Below, piece after piece: positions 48,547 through 60,564 of a stretch of 64,000 nucleotides of DNA. The notes below the pieces were generated by a model. That model made no database searches, had not been told where the DNA came from, and saw nothing but the letters and a program-made list of their open reading frames with translations. Source of the DNA: Siphonodentalium dalli (taxonomy: Eukaryota; Mollusca; Scaphopoda; Gadilida; Siphonodentaliidae); the NCBI GenBank assembly GCA_032622095.1, contig CP136063.1:276079426-276143425 (forward strand), given 5' to 3'. The position numbers were made by a program, and so were the translations under genes. Positions within the stretch are counted from its first letter, which is position 1. Every line of letters begins with the position of its first letter.

Positions 48547-48604
48547 CTTCACATAAGGCAATACAATTTAAGTTGGTACTCTGAAGAAATCTAGAATCTT
48601 GTCC
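48547..48604 (-). CDS. PARP6/8-like internal exon
   Basis: A 58-nt exon with acceptor ccctgtcacag-like above 48604 and donor G|GTGAGT at 48546. It encodes GQDSRFLQSTNLNCIALCE. PARP6/PARP8 have SRFLQSRNLNCIALCEV at this place. It starts in phase 0, as the preceding exon (51351-51458) ends. The longer linker found here in vertebrate PARP6 is shorter or absent. A small missed exon between 48605 and 51350 cannot be excluded. Confidence 0.93.
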
Positions 48605-48682
48605 CTGTGAAAATGAAAATAGTATCAAGTTTACAACCAGGAATATCTTCCCAAACATTTACTTTATTACTTTACCCAAACC

Positions 48683-48805
48683 TTGAAATAGTGTGTCTGT
48701 CATTTGCAGAATGAGGTCCCCAGAGGGTAATTTTAGTGACGATATCCTGTACAGTGGGCTAGCATCACCAACTTCACCCTCTGGGAACATCATTCTGCCG
48801 AGGCC
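48683..48805. repeat. 'GAATGAGG' MITE, single unit
   Basis: 'gaaatagtgtgtctgtcatt' end, 'gaatgaggtccccagagggt' and mirrored 'accctctgggaacatcattc'. The right end is lost. Confidence 0.75.
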
Positions 48806-48948
48806 TCAACTGCTATGGGAGACCTGGGATCAGATTGAAGTTCCCCAGTTGAAGTTGGTGACGTTCACCCAGTAATCACCTCGATTATGCATTTTATCTT
48901 CTTCAAATTATGGCATATAGAAACTGAACAGAATGGAAAATGTAACTA

Positions 48949-49796
48949 AGAATCATGCCAAAATTGGTTATTTTCATAAATTTGATATCAAAATAGGCAT
49001 TAAACGGGGTCATTGTTATATACAAATTACATGCAGTGACTATGGGTAGAATCATTGCCGTAATGTTTCTGCCCAATAACTCTTCCCGAATAAAGTAGAA
49101 ATTAGTTACATTTGTGCTCAGTACAAATGTCGTGTTCTTTGAAATGGTACACTCGATGTGGTTGGAATTTTCGAAATCTTAGATGATTTCTACATTCTTC
49201 CAGTGGATATAGTGTTTGGATACTCACTTATACGTTATATTTACTAAAAAGTACAATGATATGTCTTTAAATTTGCTCATGATATAAAAACTAAAAAGAA
49301 TGAGCAAGAATGTGAGAAAAAAGATTAAATTTTTTTATTTAAAATATTTTATTGCTCTTTAAAAACCTTTGAGTGCCAGGGGCCGATCTAATCAGCCCTA
49401 AACCTACACAATAAGTCTGTTAAAGAATATAATAAAATATATTAAAATTGTAAAAAATTGTAAAAAGAAAAAGGGTTAGGCCAATGCATTCTCTTATATA
49501 TGCGAGGCGACCTATGGTCGACTTGCATATATAAGAGAATGCATTGGCACAGGGTATATGGGTTGATACAAAAATCGGCCTGGCACTCAAAGGGTTAACA
49601 TATATAGCAATAAGATTGGGGGACAAGTGCTGGGGGCACCTAATCTTCCCTCCTCTCCAAACACAAATCTATCATAAAAATGATGACAAAACGAAAGTAA
49701 CATGAGCGTACAAAATAATGCTTGAATTAATTTACAAAGTAACAGAAATAAAATGACTAAACTTATAGAAAAAAGATGAGAGATAGACCTGGAAGT
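48949..49796. repeat. Segmental duplication, left copy (partner 59784-60396)
   Basis: Co-linear with 59784-60396 from 'atcatgccaaaatnggttat' to 'gatgagagannagacctgga'. The homology runs through the PARP donor and a few exon bases, and then stops. This copy also carries a TTAA MITE (49359-49598) absent from the partner. It is flanked by two copies of a 105-bp block (48843-48947 and 49793-49898, 'gttcacccagtaatcacctc'). Confidence 0.9.
49359..49598. mobile_element. TTAA-type MITE with verified empty site
   Basis: The ends are TTAAAAACCTTTGAGTGCC and GGCACTCAAAGGGTTAA. The hairpin is at 49480-49548. In the duplicate at about 60197 the uninterrupted sequence is 'ttgctctttaacatatagca' with a single TTAA. 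This shows that the element inserted at TTAA and duplicated it. Confidence 0.95.
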
Positions 49797-49939
49797 TGGT
49801 GATGTTCACCCAGTAATCACCTCGATTATGCATTTTATCTTCTACAAATTAGGGGATATAGAAACTGAAACTGAACGGAATGGAAAAAGTAACTAAAAAC
49901 AATGTTAATTTGAAACTATAGATACATCCCAGAAGATCA

Positions 49940-50035
49940 GGCTTAAGCAGAATGAGGTCCCCAGAGGGTAAATTAACCCCCTGGGGACCTCAGTCTGCAA
50001 ATGACAGAGACTATTTCAAGGCTTGACTTTATCCC
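49940..50035. repeat. 'GAATGAGG' MITE, shortened
   Basis: 'gcagaatgaggtccccagag' directly followed by 'ctggggacctcagtctgca'; the central hairpin is deleted. Confidence 0.7.
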
Positions 50036-50205
50036 AGCCACCCTCAATAATGTTCAACTTTGTTGCTATGAAATCCCTGAACAAAGAAAGTTATACGTTG
50101 GCATTTAGAGAATTGTGATCTGTTATCCATTTTTACACCCCCAGTTTTCAAAGAGAATTGACTGTGTCTGTCCTCTGTCCACCCAGGCATATATCTCAGC
50201 TTCGG

Positions 50206-50615
50206 TTAACCCTTTACCCAACAGAACGGCCCTGTGCCAATGCATTCTCTTATATATGCGAGTCGACCATAGGTCGCCTCGCATATATAAGAGAATGCAT
50301 TGGCTTAACAGATTAAAAATTATAAAATTGTTAAAGAATGTAAGAAAAAATGGTAAAAAGTGTTAAAAAAAGTTTTTTTTTAGGCCAATGCATTCTCTTA
50401 TATATGCGAGGCGACCTATGGTCGACTCGCATATATAAGAGAATGCATTGGCACAGGGCATAACTGTAACTATCACAATGTGGTCAAGGAGCCGGTTCCA
50501 ATGATATCCATATTTGTATGGTGTTATTGAGACAGACCGAAGATATTTTAGGCTGTTGAAGCTTTATTTGACCGGTTTTGGCCGGTTTTGGCCGGTTTGT
50601 TGGGTAAAGGGTTAA
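50206..50615. mobile_element. TTAA-type MITE with two 69-bp hairpins
   Basis: The ends are TTAACCCTTTACCCAACA and TTGGGTAAAGGGTTAA. The hairpins are at 50236-50304 and 50384-50452. It is the same family as 24465-24927, but the left arm between the end and the hairpin is deleted. 50620-50890 is a dispersed repeat with 'tctagagttattcatctttg'. Confidence 0.92.
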
Positions 50616-51350
50616 CCATTATCACCATGGATATTTGCTATCATGACTGCTTTCAAAAGAGGGGCAAATGACTTTGTTCCCGTTTTCTATTCTAGAGTTA
50701 TTCATCTTTGTTTATCTGGAAATGTTGTTTTTTTTCTCCATCCACGCAAATATCTGATCTGAATGAAATTTGGTATGGAGGTTCACCTTCATGATTGCTT
50801 TCAAAAGAGGGGAAAATGATGTTGTTCCGCTCTAGAGTTATCCTTCTCCGATTACCTGGAAATCATGTTTTTTTTGTTTTTGTGAAGAGAAAAAGGTGCT
50901 GTTTAGAATAATTTCACGAACACCTAAAGCTGATGACAAATAATGGGTATACCTTTGTTCAACTTCATTTCTGAGTACCCAGTTTGCAGCTCTGACACAT
51001 TAAAAGTAACTATAAAATGATTTATATTCACTAATATACTCATAGGACCTATCTATAGTCATCACCAAATGTCAAAAGAATGCCACATTCATTCTAAACA
51101 TTAGCATTGTTAGTTCTATCAAAATATTCATGAAATGCGCCATATCAGCAGTAGTCTGAACGTACTGAAACAGCATTTTCGTGTATCAAATTCCTTTGAG
51201 GCTATGCAGAAAATAGAATATAGATATCATTCATGATACATATCGCTACCCAAATGGTGTACCAACTAATTGATGAATACATTAACACAGTCCAAATGTT
51301 CAAATTATAGTAATAGAAATACTGCATTGCAATAGGTTGTTGATACATAC

Positions 51351-51458
51351 CTTGGTCCCTTTGTTTGTATGTGAACCATAGCCCATTCTAGAATAACTAA
51401 ATGATGTGCTAGAATCTGGGCTCAAATAGATTCCTTTACCATAGGCTGCCCCATTGCA
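51351..51458 (-). CDS. PARP6/8-like exon with the catalytic Tyr motif
   Basis: A 108-nt exon, phase 0 at both ends, with acceptor attttcag above 51458 and donor AAG|GTATGT. It encodes CNGAAYGKGIYLSPDSSTSF and then SYSRMGYGSHTNKGTK. GAAYGKGIYLSP is diagnostic for the PARP6/8 catalytic domain. The Tyr of 'GIY' is the second residue of the H-Y-x NAD+-binding triad. It follows the exon at 60390-60462 across an 8.9-kb intron holding the fold-back element. Confidence 0.97.
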
Positions 51459-51917
51459 CTGAAAATAAAATTACAATAATATGTTAATTCTGAAGCGACA
51501 ATAGGTTTTATCAGTGAACAGTCTCTTATGAAGTACTCTTGTGTCCCAAATAAATGTGCATGCATGTTTATTAAGTTCATTGAAAATTTTCACCCTGCTT
51601 GTTGCTTATTTGGGTCGGAATGTTTATTTTATTTGCTAACAGCGGGAAACTTGAGTATGTTTTGTTATCAAAAATTGCAGGGAGGTGTTTTTTATTTCCG
51701 GTTGATGCCAACTGTATACGTTTTGGTGCCAACTGTACATAATCACGCACAATTTGCAGGACTAATATTGATCCAAATTTATGACGAACATTTACTCCAT
51801 TGCACGTGCACAACACGCAAAAGCACTGTTTCAGAAGCACATAATAGTAAGTATTAGTACTTGGTAGAATCAGATGTGAAATAATCGTTTTGTGCAAGTT
51901 GGATCAGAGTAAATCAC

Positions 51918-52035
51918 TTTTAACCCGTTCATTACTGGAGCTTCCTGAAATTTTGCAAAAACCCTGTGCCAATGCATTCTCTTATATTGCGAGTCTCCCA
52001 TATGGAGCCTTGCATATATAAGAGAATATATTTAT
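51918..52035. repeat. Truncated TTAA hairpin MITE
   Basis: The left end TTAACCCGTTCATTACTGG and a hairpin at about 51967-52027 are present; the right half is missing. The next stretch to 52761 shows only a 21-bp triplication. Confidence 0.75.
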
Positions 52036-52498
52036 TATATATTTTCCATCACAACACCATAATATCTTCAAAAGCCAGCTGCAAAAGCTACCATTTTTCC
52101 ATGTCAAACAAGGCCAATAACTCTGACAAAACTCTATGGACGAAACCCGCTGCATGATAGTGTCGTTCCATCGATGCTGGTCTATTAGCAATCCAACTAA
52201 CATTTTAAGTTTGACCTTTGATACTGGAGTTACCATGCAAAATGTCTGTACTGAGTGAAAAGTCTCAAATTTTGAAGATCAAAAAGGGCCACATTTCCAG
52301 TTATATTGAATGGACAAACCCCGTAGTAAGTGGGTATCCTTTCCCTAAAGCTTGGCTATCATCACAAATGAAATCTGATGTCCAAATCCAAGTTACAAAG
52401 TGAAGTTTTTGTATGGAACAATATTAAATCATTTCTAAGTCGAACAAACCATAACTTTGGCAAGAATAAATTGACAAAACCCATATTATCCATTCCCG

Positions 52499-52563
52499 CA
52501 AGCCGGGCTAACACCATACCAAGCCGGGCTAACACCATACCAATCTGGGCTAACACCATACCA
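52499..52563. repeat. 21-bp triplication
   Basis: 'aagccgggctaacaccatac' repeated three times, the last as 'aatctgggctaacaccatac'. Confidence 0.9.
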
Positions 52564-55506
52564 AAGGACAATGCAATCTGATCGTTCGAACCCAAATTAC
52601 AAAGTGAAATGTTCATACAGGTGGAGCCCTGGTCTACCATATATGCCAAGAACCAGGGGAGCGGAGGCATAACATACACAAAAGAAAAGATGCACATCAG
52701 CAAAAGATAGTAAGGACTGCATGTAGTTTTAAATAAATGAAGATATGATTAAATTGTTTGTTAGTCCAGGAGATATTGGTCGACCTCTGCACCACCCCCA
52801 GGACTCAACTTCACCCCACTAATTTTCTTTCTCAATGTCTCCTCTAATTTTTTTCACTTGTTAACAAGAAAAAAAAGTGGCCACAGAGACTCCAGACAAG
52901 ATGGCGTCCATCATGGCGGCCATTTTTGTTTAATGCACCAGGTCTCTTTGATCGCCGTTATAGTAAAGATGATATCACATGCGGTCTTGTTTTCCGCTCG
53001 ATTCGTTATGCTAATATACAACCCTTACAAATTAGCCAAAAATCCGACATCAGAATTCAATATGGCGGCCAAGATGGCCGCCGAAATTTGAAAATATGCT
53101 ATTTTTCTGACATGTTACCACCTTTCGTTTTTCTCTGTGAGAAAATGTTGGCATTTTTGCGTCATGTTATGCATTTATCATATAGAGGAGTAATTGGCGA
53201 CCACATGGGGACCATAATATACATTCATTGCGGGATATTTTTGTCCGATATCACGTTTTTCCAAATGCCGGTATAATAGGTCAAAGCAGAATCTACGTTA
53301 ATTACGCGATGTAATGTTTCGAATCAATGAATGTTATTGCTATTATAACAACACCCATGCATATATATGTGCAGGAGATACTCGAGCTAGGATTCCTCTT
53401 ATACCTGAGTTGAGGAATATTTACCCAAATCCAAGATGGCGGCCAAAATGGCCACCAGAAATATAAAATTGCCGAAAATCGCTGATTTTAACATCAGTGA
53501 GCATTATTGTCATGAAAACTCCACACCTGCTTACTATTGTGAGCTGGGAACACCTAGGCGAAGAACTTTCCTTGTACCATATCCAAATAAAAAAAAGTCC
53601 CCCAAATCCAAAATGGCGCCCACAATGGCGGACAGATTTTGAAAAATCACCGAAATTCCCTCATATTCACATCATTGGGCATTATTGTCGAGACAACTTT
53701 ACCCATGCTTACTGTTGAGTTGCAAATACTGACGTGAAGTAATTACATTATATCTCATGCAAGAAATTGTTTTCCAAATTGAAGATGGCAGCCAAAATGG
53801 CGACCTAAATTTGAAAACAAGTCTACATTCCTTTACTTTCTTACGATGAACGTTATTGTTTCGCGATTTCTACCCACCATTCCATGTTGATATGGAATAG
53901 TGACATGAAGTATTCATTAGGGTTTGGCAATTGATACTCACAGCCAAGATCGCTGCTAAATTGGCGGCTAGAAATTGAAAAGAAATCGATATTTTCACAT
54001 ATTAATTTCAATTTTTTGTCATAATATCGGTATGATACTGTACATAAACCATCTACATTGTACTAGTTCAACTTAAAGGTATCACAACGCATAACATAGC
54101 TCGTATCCTTCTGGAAAGATGAAAAACCACAATTAATATCGCGATGTGGCATTTCGAAATCCATTCTCCACTTAGCGCCGATAATGGCTGTAAGCGCAGG
54201 TGCGCCGAATAGTTATATCAGAACAATTACCTGATAACAGATTCTGATTTGCCACGTCATGTCCATAATTATCTGGACCAGCTTCCATTTCTTTGTCTGC
54301 TAAATCTAGGTCGCTCATACCGACAAAGTATTCACAACTTCCTGGGAGTAGGGTCACTCTAATCATAACGTTTCAAACAATTCATTTTCCGGTGTCTAGC
54401 TTACGATTTTAAATATTTGCTAAATATGATATTTGTGCGTCATCTTGAACTAGAAAGGCATATGACCGATGAGTATACAGGCTTACAGAAGGTCATCTCT
54501 ATGTATGTGTCTCATACCCATGGGGATAACGACATGTACACCTGGCAAACCAGTTAGCTAGTCACTTCTCAATAGATGGATTGTCAACTCACAAACTCAG
54601 CGAACGCATTGGCATATGTGGACAACTTTGACAGTGTTTCGAAGGTTGCTAGCTGTCTCATTCCCTTGGACAGATGTCTATCTGCTAAGGAGAAGACCAT
54701 AGTGTACAGACTATCCACACTTCTTGACCATGATCCGAAGCAAACTGTGTGACGCCCCGCAATTGTCTCGTCGAATATTTCCCAGCAGAGAAGAACAATG
54801 CTCGCGGTGCTAGTTTGTGGACATGCGCCATGATAGTGGGAATGAAATGGGCCACGGTATATACCACCCCTACACCTGGTGCATGTTTAAGATATAGAAT
54901 GTCATGCGTGTCGGTTTTATTTGGTGTGGTAAGATTGTATTTCCACATCCGTTTCGAAGCCTTTCTGATTCAACTACGTACATTTTTGTCTGGATAATAC
55001 TATGCTAGCTTCCCTCAAAACAGTCGGATGGACTTAAGGATAATGTCTTTATAGCATGAATGTATGCGTTTTTTGTTACCATCTCTCAGGGTTAGTGTCA
55101 GTATGTGGGCGGTATTATTCAAGAAAATGTCAGGAACTGTGGTGCATTTATTTCACTATGTAAGAACAATTTACAGTCTCGATGGCAATGGCTGTGGACG
55201 TTGGTGAACGCGACCTTTATGATCATATAGCTTTATATATATAACTTTAGAATATAGTAGTTAATGTCTCATGCAGGAAAATGGTCGCAATGGTGATATT
55301 ACCAAGAAATCACTTGGTGTACCAACGTTTGTTGAACTGAATGCAAGAGCTCATCAACGTAACATTCCTCTTCGCGTTGAACATTTCACCCTTTTGTTGA
55401 TGGCATTTGTACTTTCTTGAACTATACCACCCAGCGTGAGTATGACATATCAACCAACTATAAAAGGTATCGCCTTTAAGACTACACCCCAGTCTTGGTG
55501 GGGCTT

Positions 55507-55970
55507 ATATAAGGATTAACTGTCATGTGGACCGAAGGGTTTTACATACAAGATATGACCACTTACCTCACGGCTACATCTCCATAAACACAGTCCACAT
55601 GACAGTTAATCCTTATAATTATATACATTTAGCGAAAGAGCCACTTTTGTAAATGTATTTAAATCGAAAAGTGTATCATGACAAAACCAGCCCAAAATAT
55701 CCCATAGCACCTTGGCAAAAGTTAACAGGAACTATTGAAACCCGATGATTTATTAAGCCAATCCAGCGTGAATCCAAATGCGCCCAAAATATTACGCGTT
55801 CGTCTTTCCAAACACAAATGACGTATCGATGTTGTTATGACCTTGCTTTTATTAGCTGTTGCGCATTCACCGAGAAATAATTGCAACTAGCCACGTGGGC
55901 GCCGACCAATCAGAATGCTGGATTTAGTGATGACAACACTTAGTATGTAAATATACAGCAGTAGCCAATG
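55507..55970. repeat. Repeat shared with the TTAA element at 43056-44067
   Basis: The palindromic MITE ('aaggattaactgtcatgtgg' ends) has most of one arm deleted. It is followed by 'tttagcgaaagagccacttt' through 'acttagtatgtaaatata', co-linear with 43418-43950. Confidence 0.85.
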
Positions 55971-57185
55971 GCACACACCTGGTCCAGTTGTTTAAGAACG
56001 GCTCTCAAACGGATGGGAACATACAATCTTAGCATAAAAGGAAAGCAAACCACACATGAGATCCTGTCTGAATCTAAAACATAACAAATAAGGGGCGGTG
56101 CAGTCATGGTCCAATTTCATTTCCACTATTATGACACATACCCAAAAACTAGCACCGTGTGTATTGTTATCATATGCTTGGATCTGTGAGACAGTGAGAC
56201 GATTGCTGGACACCAACAAGATTATTCTTATGATCATGTTCAAGGAGTTTGGGTATATTATGCATTATGGTCTTCTACGCCTTAGCAGAAATGCATCCGT
56301 CAAATGTCGGGCTTTCAACATTCGAAGCCATATACAGAAGTTGTCCGGGTACGTCAGTGCATTAGATGAGTATGTGAATTGATGAACCATATATTGAGAA
56401 GTGGCTGTTTGGGAAGATCACCAGGTGTACACGTTGTTATCTCAATTAGGTCACCAAAGCTGACAATACGCAGATAGATAAGTCCTTCTGAAAGCTAGTA
56501 TACGCATCGACCGAATACCTTTCTAGTGTATCACACAAGATGACGCCTATACCCCATATGCAGCATCTGAATTATACCATAAGCTATAACACGAATGAAG
56601 CTCGCTAAGAATTCCAAGCTTTCGAAACAAACATGTGAGCTGGACACCGGCATATGTATTGTTTGAAACATTCCGATTAGTGGCACCCTTCTACAAAGAA
56701 GTGTAGTAAACTGTTGTTGTGATTGAGATAAATTAATCTGACGAAGAGACGGAAATGGGTATAGATAATGCTGAATGTGGCAATTCAGAATAAGCTCAGG
56801 TACTGTTGTTTTTATTCTTGGAAGTCATAATATGACTATTCGGCGCATCTATATACGGTTACGGCCAGTATGAGCCCTTAGTGGAGAATGGATTTTGAAA
56901 TGCCACATCACGATTGTGGGTTTTCATCCTTCCAAAAGGCTACGACTTACATTGGAACTAATAGATGGCTTATATAATGTACTGTTTCGTCTATACAAAT
57001 CGATAATATGACAAAAAGTTGAAATTAGTATGTGATAATATCGGCTTCTTTTCAATTTCTGGCCGCCAGTTTGGCCGCCATATTGACTGTGAGTATCACT
57101 TGCCAAACCCTAATGAATAATTCATACATATCAACATGTAATGGTGGGTAGAAATCGCGAAACAATAACGCCCATCCTAAGAAAG

Positions 57186-58621
57186 TACCGTATTCTCGCG
57201 GGTATAAGCCCACTTTCGGGTATAAGACCACCCCAGTATTTTCACTAGAAGTAAGTTTTCAGGGATATAAGACCACCCCCTCCCTAGCCCTAACCATAAC
57301 CCCTCCAAAACGGGTTTATATGCCAGTATTTGAGAAAAATAAAGATGATTTATGTTACACTGTGTCTTGTTTCTTGTGTTCAATTAATAACTGGCCGGTA
57401 ACAGGTGTCGCACTGAGTGTATGGAAAAGATGAATACAAGAAACTATATTCAAGGTTAGATTACTTTTGAAATATGAAAACAATAAAGAAGATTTTTGTG
57501 ACATTGTGTCATGTTTGTGTTCAATTATTAACCGGCCGGTAGGCCTGTTTTACTGACGTTCAATCAACGGAAAAGATCACTGGAAAGAAACTATTGAAGG
57601 TATTTAAGACTGTGTCCTGTGTATGTGTCCTGTGTAAGTTTGTGCTGACAATGTGTGAACTGCTGTCACTGCTTTGTGTGTCCTTTGTTGTCACATTTCA
57701 AAGGCGGTCCGGTGTTGTTTTAGTCATTCCACTGTAAGCCATGTTCGTATATCGCCCCCACAAGACCCAGGACACCATCGACAAACTCGAAGCTCTAGAC
57801 ACCGATCTCGTTATAATACCAGGAGGTAAGAATTAAAATTTGTTTTGTTCCCCTAATTAATTATTCAATGTCATAAATTTACCATGAGTAAGGCCTACCA
57901 TAAATCAATATAACACCTTTCATGCATTGAAAGTACACAATGTAAGTTATGTAACAGCATCAGAATCGATTCTGGTGAAACAGTTTCCCCCCAGTGAGCA
58001 TAAGCTGTATTGTTGTCTCATTCTGAATAGCGATTGGATTTCTCAGTTAAATTTAACGCCCACTTTCTATTGATTGACATATGAAGCACAACATTCTTGT
58101 TTTAATGTATAGAGTTATCTCCCATCAACAGAATTTAAAATATTTTACGGAATGCAGGACTCCGTTTACGAAACGATTATCGGAATATAAATCCCCATTG
58201 TAATTCCCAAATAATTTATCTAGACAAAGTTTTACATACGTTTCTAGGCCTATATATATTCTTATACTGTGTTATGTATCACATGTGTTATTTTGACTGT
58301 TCGTTTCTGTGCATATTTTCCGTGCAAGATTTCCAAATCAATGTTAATTCTGTAATGACCACGTGCGAAACCGAAACTAAATGTGGGGAAATCCAAGCTT
58401 TCTGGTAAAGTTATATTTATACCTCGAAATGCAGAAATGAGATATGTTCGATATACTTACGCTAAATATACTTACTCATCCATCGTCCAAAGCCATATTT
58501 TCGCCAGTCCAGGTGATGACATCCGAAATACTCAATTTTTTCCGGGGTATAAGACCACCCATGCCTTTTCAAGCTATTTATTCCCTAGGCCCCCTGGTCT
58601 TATACCCGCGAGAATACGGTA
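57186..58621. mobile_element. Pogo/Tigger-like element nested in the fold-back arm
   Basis: The ends are TACCGTATTCTCGCGGGTAT and its complement, with TA on both sides. The opposite arm of the host element keeps the empty site: 'cattcctttactttctta' at about 53829-53846, with a single TA. This gives an exact insertion site and TA duplication. It contains a transposase fragment at 57741-57827. Confidence 0.93.
57741..57827 (+). pseudogene. Pogo/Tigger (DDE) transposase fragment
   Basis: 29 codons, MFVYRPHKTQDTIDK then LEALDTDLVIIPGG, followed by a stop three codons later. The 'LNTDLAVIPGG' strand just before 'TxxLQPLDV' is a conserved part of pogo/Tigger-type DDE transposases. A stop lies two codons upstream, so only this patch survives. 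Confidence 0.65.
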
Positions 58622-59783
58622 AAGGAATGTAGGTGTGTTTTCAAATTTCGGTCGCCATTTTGGCTACCATCTTCAATTTGGAAAACCATTTCTTGCATGA
58701 AATGTAAGGTAATTACTTCACGTCAGTATTTCCAACTCAACTGTATGCATGGATGGAGTTGTCCCGACAATAATGCCCAATGATGTGAATATGAGGGAAT
58801 TTCGGTGATTTTTCAAAATCTGTCCGCCATTGTGGGCGCCATTTTGGATTTGGGGGACTTTTATTTGGATATGGTACAAGGAAAGTTCTTCGCCTAAGTG
58901 TTCCCAACTTACAATAGTAAGCAGGTGTGGATTTGGCATGACAATAATGCTCACTGATGTTAAAATCAGCGATTTTCGGTGATTTTTCTATTTCTGGTGG
59001 CCATTTTGGCCGCCATCTTGGATTTGGGTAAATATTCCTCTACCCAGGTATAAGAGGAATCCTAGCTCGAGTATCTCCTGCACATATATATGCATGGGTG
59101 TTGTTATAATAGCAATAACAGTCATTGATTCGAAACATTACATCGCGTTATTAACGCTGATTCGGCTGTGACCTATTATACCGGCATTTGGGAAAACGTG
59201 ATATCGGACAAAAATATCCCGCAATGAATGTATATTATGGTCCCCATGTGTTCACCAATGACTCCTCTATACGATAAATGTATAACATGACGCAAAGATG
59301 CCAACATTTTCCCACAGAGACAAACGAAAGGTGGTAACATGTCAGAAAAATAGCATATTTTCACATTTCGGTGGCCATCTTGGCGGCCATCTTGGCCGCC
59401 ATCTTGGCCGCCATATTGGATTCTGGTGTTTGATTTTTGGCCAATTTGTAAGGGTTGTATATTAGCATAACGAATCGAGCGGAAAACAAGACCGCATGTG
59501 CTATTATCTTTACTTTTATGGCGATCAAAGAGACCTGGTGCATATAACAAAAATGGCCGCCATGATGGACCCCATCTTGACTGGAGTCTCTGCGGCCACT
59601 TTTTTGAAAGTGAAAAAAATTAGAGGAGACATTAAGAAGGAAAATTAGTGGGGTGAAGTTGAGTCCTGGGGGGGGGGGGTGCAGAGGTTGACCAATATCT
59701 CCTGGACTATGTGTAATCAGCCTCGATTAATGTTCTCATCATTTAAAGTGATGTGAAACACTCCTCTGCTCTGTTCAGGACTG

Positions 59784-60396
59784 AAGAATCATGCCAAAAT
59801 AGGTTATTTTCATAAATTTCATATCAAAATAGGTATTAAACAGGGTCATTGTTATATACAAATTACATGCAGTGACTATAGGCAGAATCATTACCGTAAT
59901 GTTTCTGCCCAATAACTCTTCCCGAATAAAGTAGAAATTATTTACAATTGTGCTTAGTTCAAATGTCGTATTCTTTGAAATGGTACACTCGATGTGGTTG
60001 GAATTTTCTATATTAAATCTTAGATGATTTCTACATTCTTCCAGGGGAAATAGAGTTTGGATACTCATTTATACGTTTTATTCACTAAAAAGTCCATGAT
60101 ATGTCTTTAAATTTTCTCATGATATAAAAACTAAAAAGAATGAGCCAGAATGTGAGAAATTTTTTTTAATTTTTTATTTAACATATTTTATTGCTCTTTA
60201 ACATATAGCAATAAGATTGGGGGACAAGTGCTGGGGCACCTAATCTTCCCTCCTCTCCAAACACAAATCTATCATAAAAATGATGACAAAACGAAAGTAA
60301 CATGAGCATACAAAATAATGCTTGAATTAATTTACAAAGTAACAGAAATAAAATGACTAAACTTATAAAAAAAAAGATGAGAGACAGACCTGGAAC
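59784..60396. repeat. Segmental duplication, right copy (partner 48949-49796)
   Basis: It ends inside the PARP exon at 60390-60462 and includes that exon's donor site. It lacks the TTAA MITE found in the left copy. Confidence 0.9.
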
Positions 60397-60462
60397 TTTG
60401 TCCCTGAGGCGACAACCAAACCGTTTCTGATAATGGAATGCCAGTTCTCTATTCCCGATCCA
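60390..60462 (-). CDS. PARP6/8-like exon completing the catalytic His codon
   Basis: A 73-nt exon with acceptor gtatttcag above 60462 and donor CAG|GTCTGT. It encodes GSGIENWHSIIRNGLVVASG and then TKFQ. PARP6/8 have HGSRIENWHSILRNGLVNAS. The first base (T) completes CA|T, the His of the HGS motif that starts the H-Y-x triad and contacts NAD+. A tandem copy of its 5' half lies just upstream at 60513-60564. Confidence 0.97.
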
Positions 60463-60512
60463 CTGAAATACACAAGAAAGTTTATACTATAATACATAAT
60501 CTAATTTATTCT

Positions 60513-60564
60513 GACAACCAAATCGTTTCTAATAATGGAATACCAGTTCTCTATTCCCGATCCA
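60513..60564 (-). pseudogene. Duplicated half-exon of the PARP gene with an intact acceptor
   Basis: A 102-bp tandem duplication (60411-60512 and 60513-60617) copies the acceptor and the first ~50 nt of the exon. The copy keeps tttcag|TGG and reads GSGIENWYSIIRNDLVV (His to Tyr, Gly to Asp), then RIN and TAG. It has no donor. In transcription its acceptor comes before the real one at 60462. Use of it would bring a stop codon. Confidence 0.9.

Larger units (their letters stand above)
52762..59709. mobile_element. 6.9-kb fold-back element with arms over 2 kb
   Basis: The ends are TAGTCCAGGAGATATTGG and its complement. The left arm (52762 to about 54990) is mirrored by the right arm (about 55985-59709), with 'aagatggcggcc' / 'ggccgccatctt' blocks in both. 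Landmarks that pair: 'ggtctctttgatcgcc' (52945 / 59520), 'gaaatccattctccactta' (54160 / 56880), and 'atccgtttcgaagcc' (54945) against 'ggctctcaaacggat' (55998). The right arm is split by a pogo-like insertion; the centre holds 55507-55970. No transposase frame is left. It lies in a PARP intron. Confidence 0.88.
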
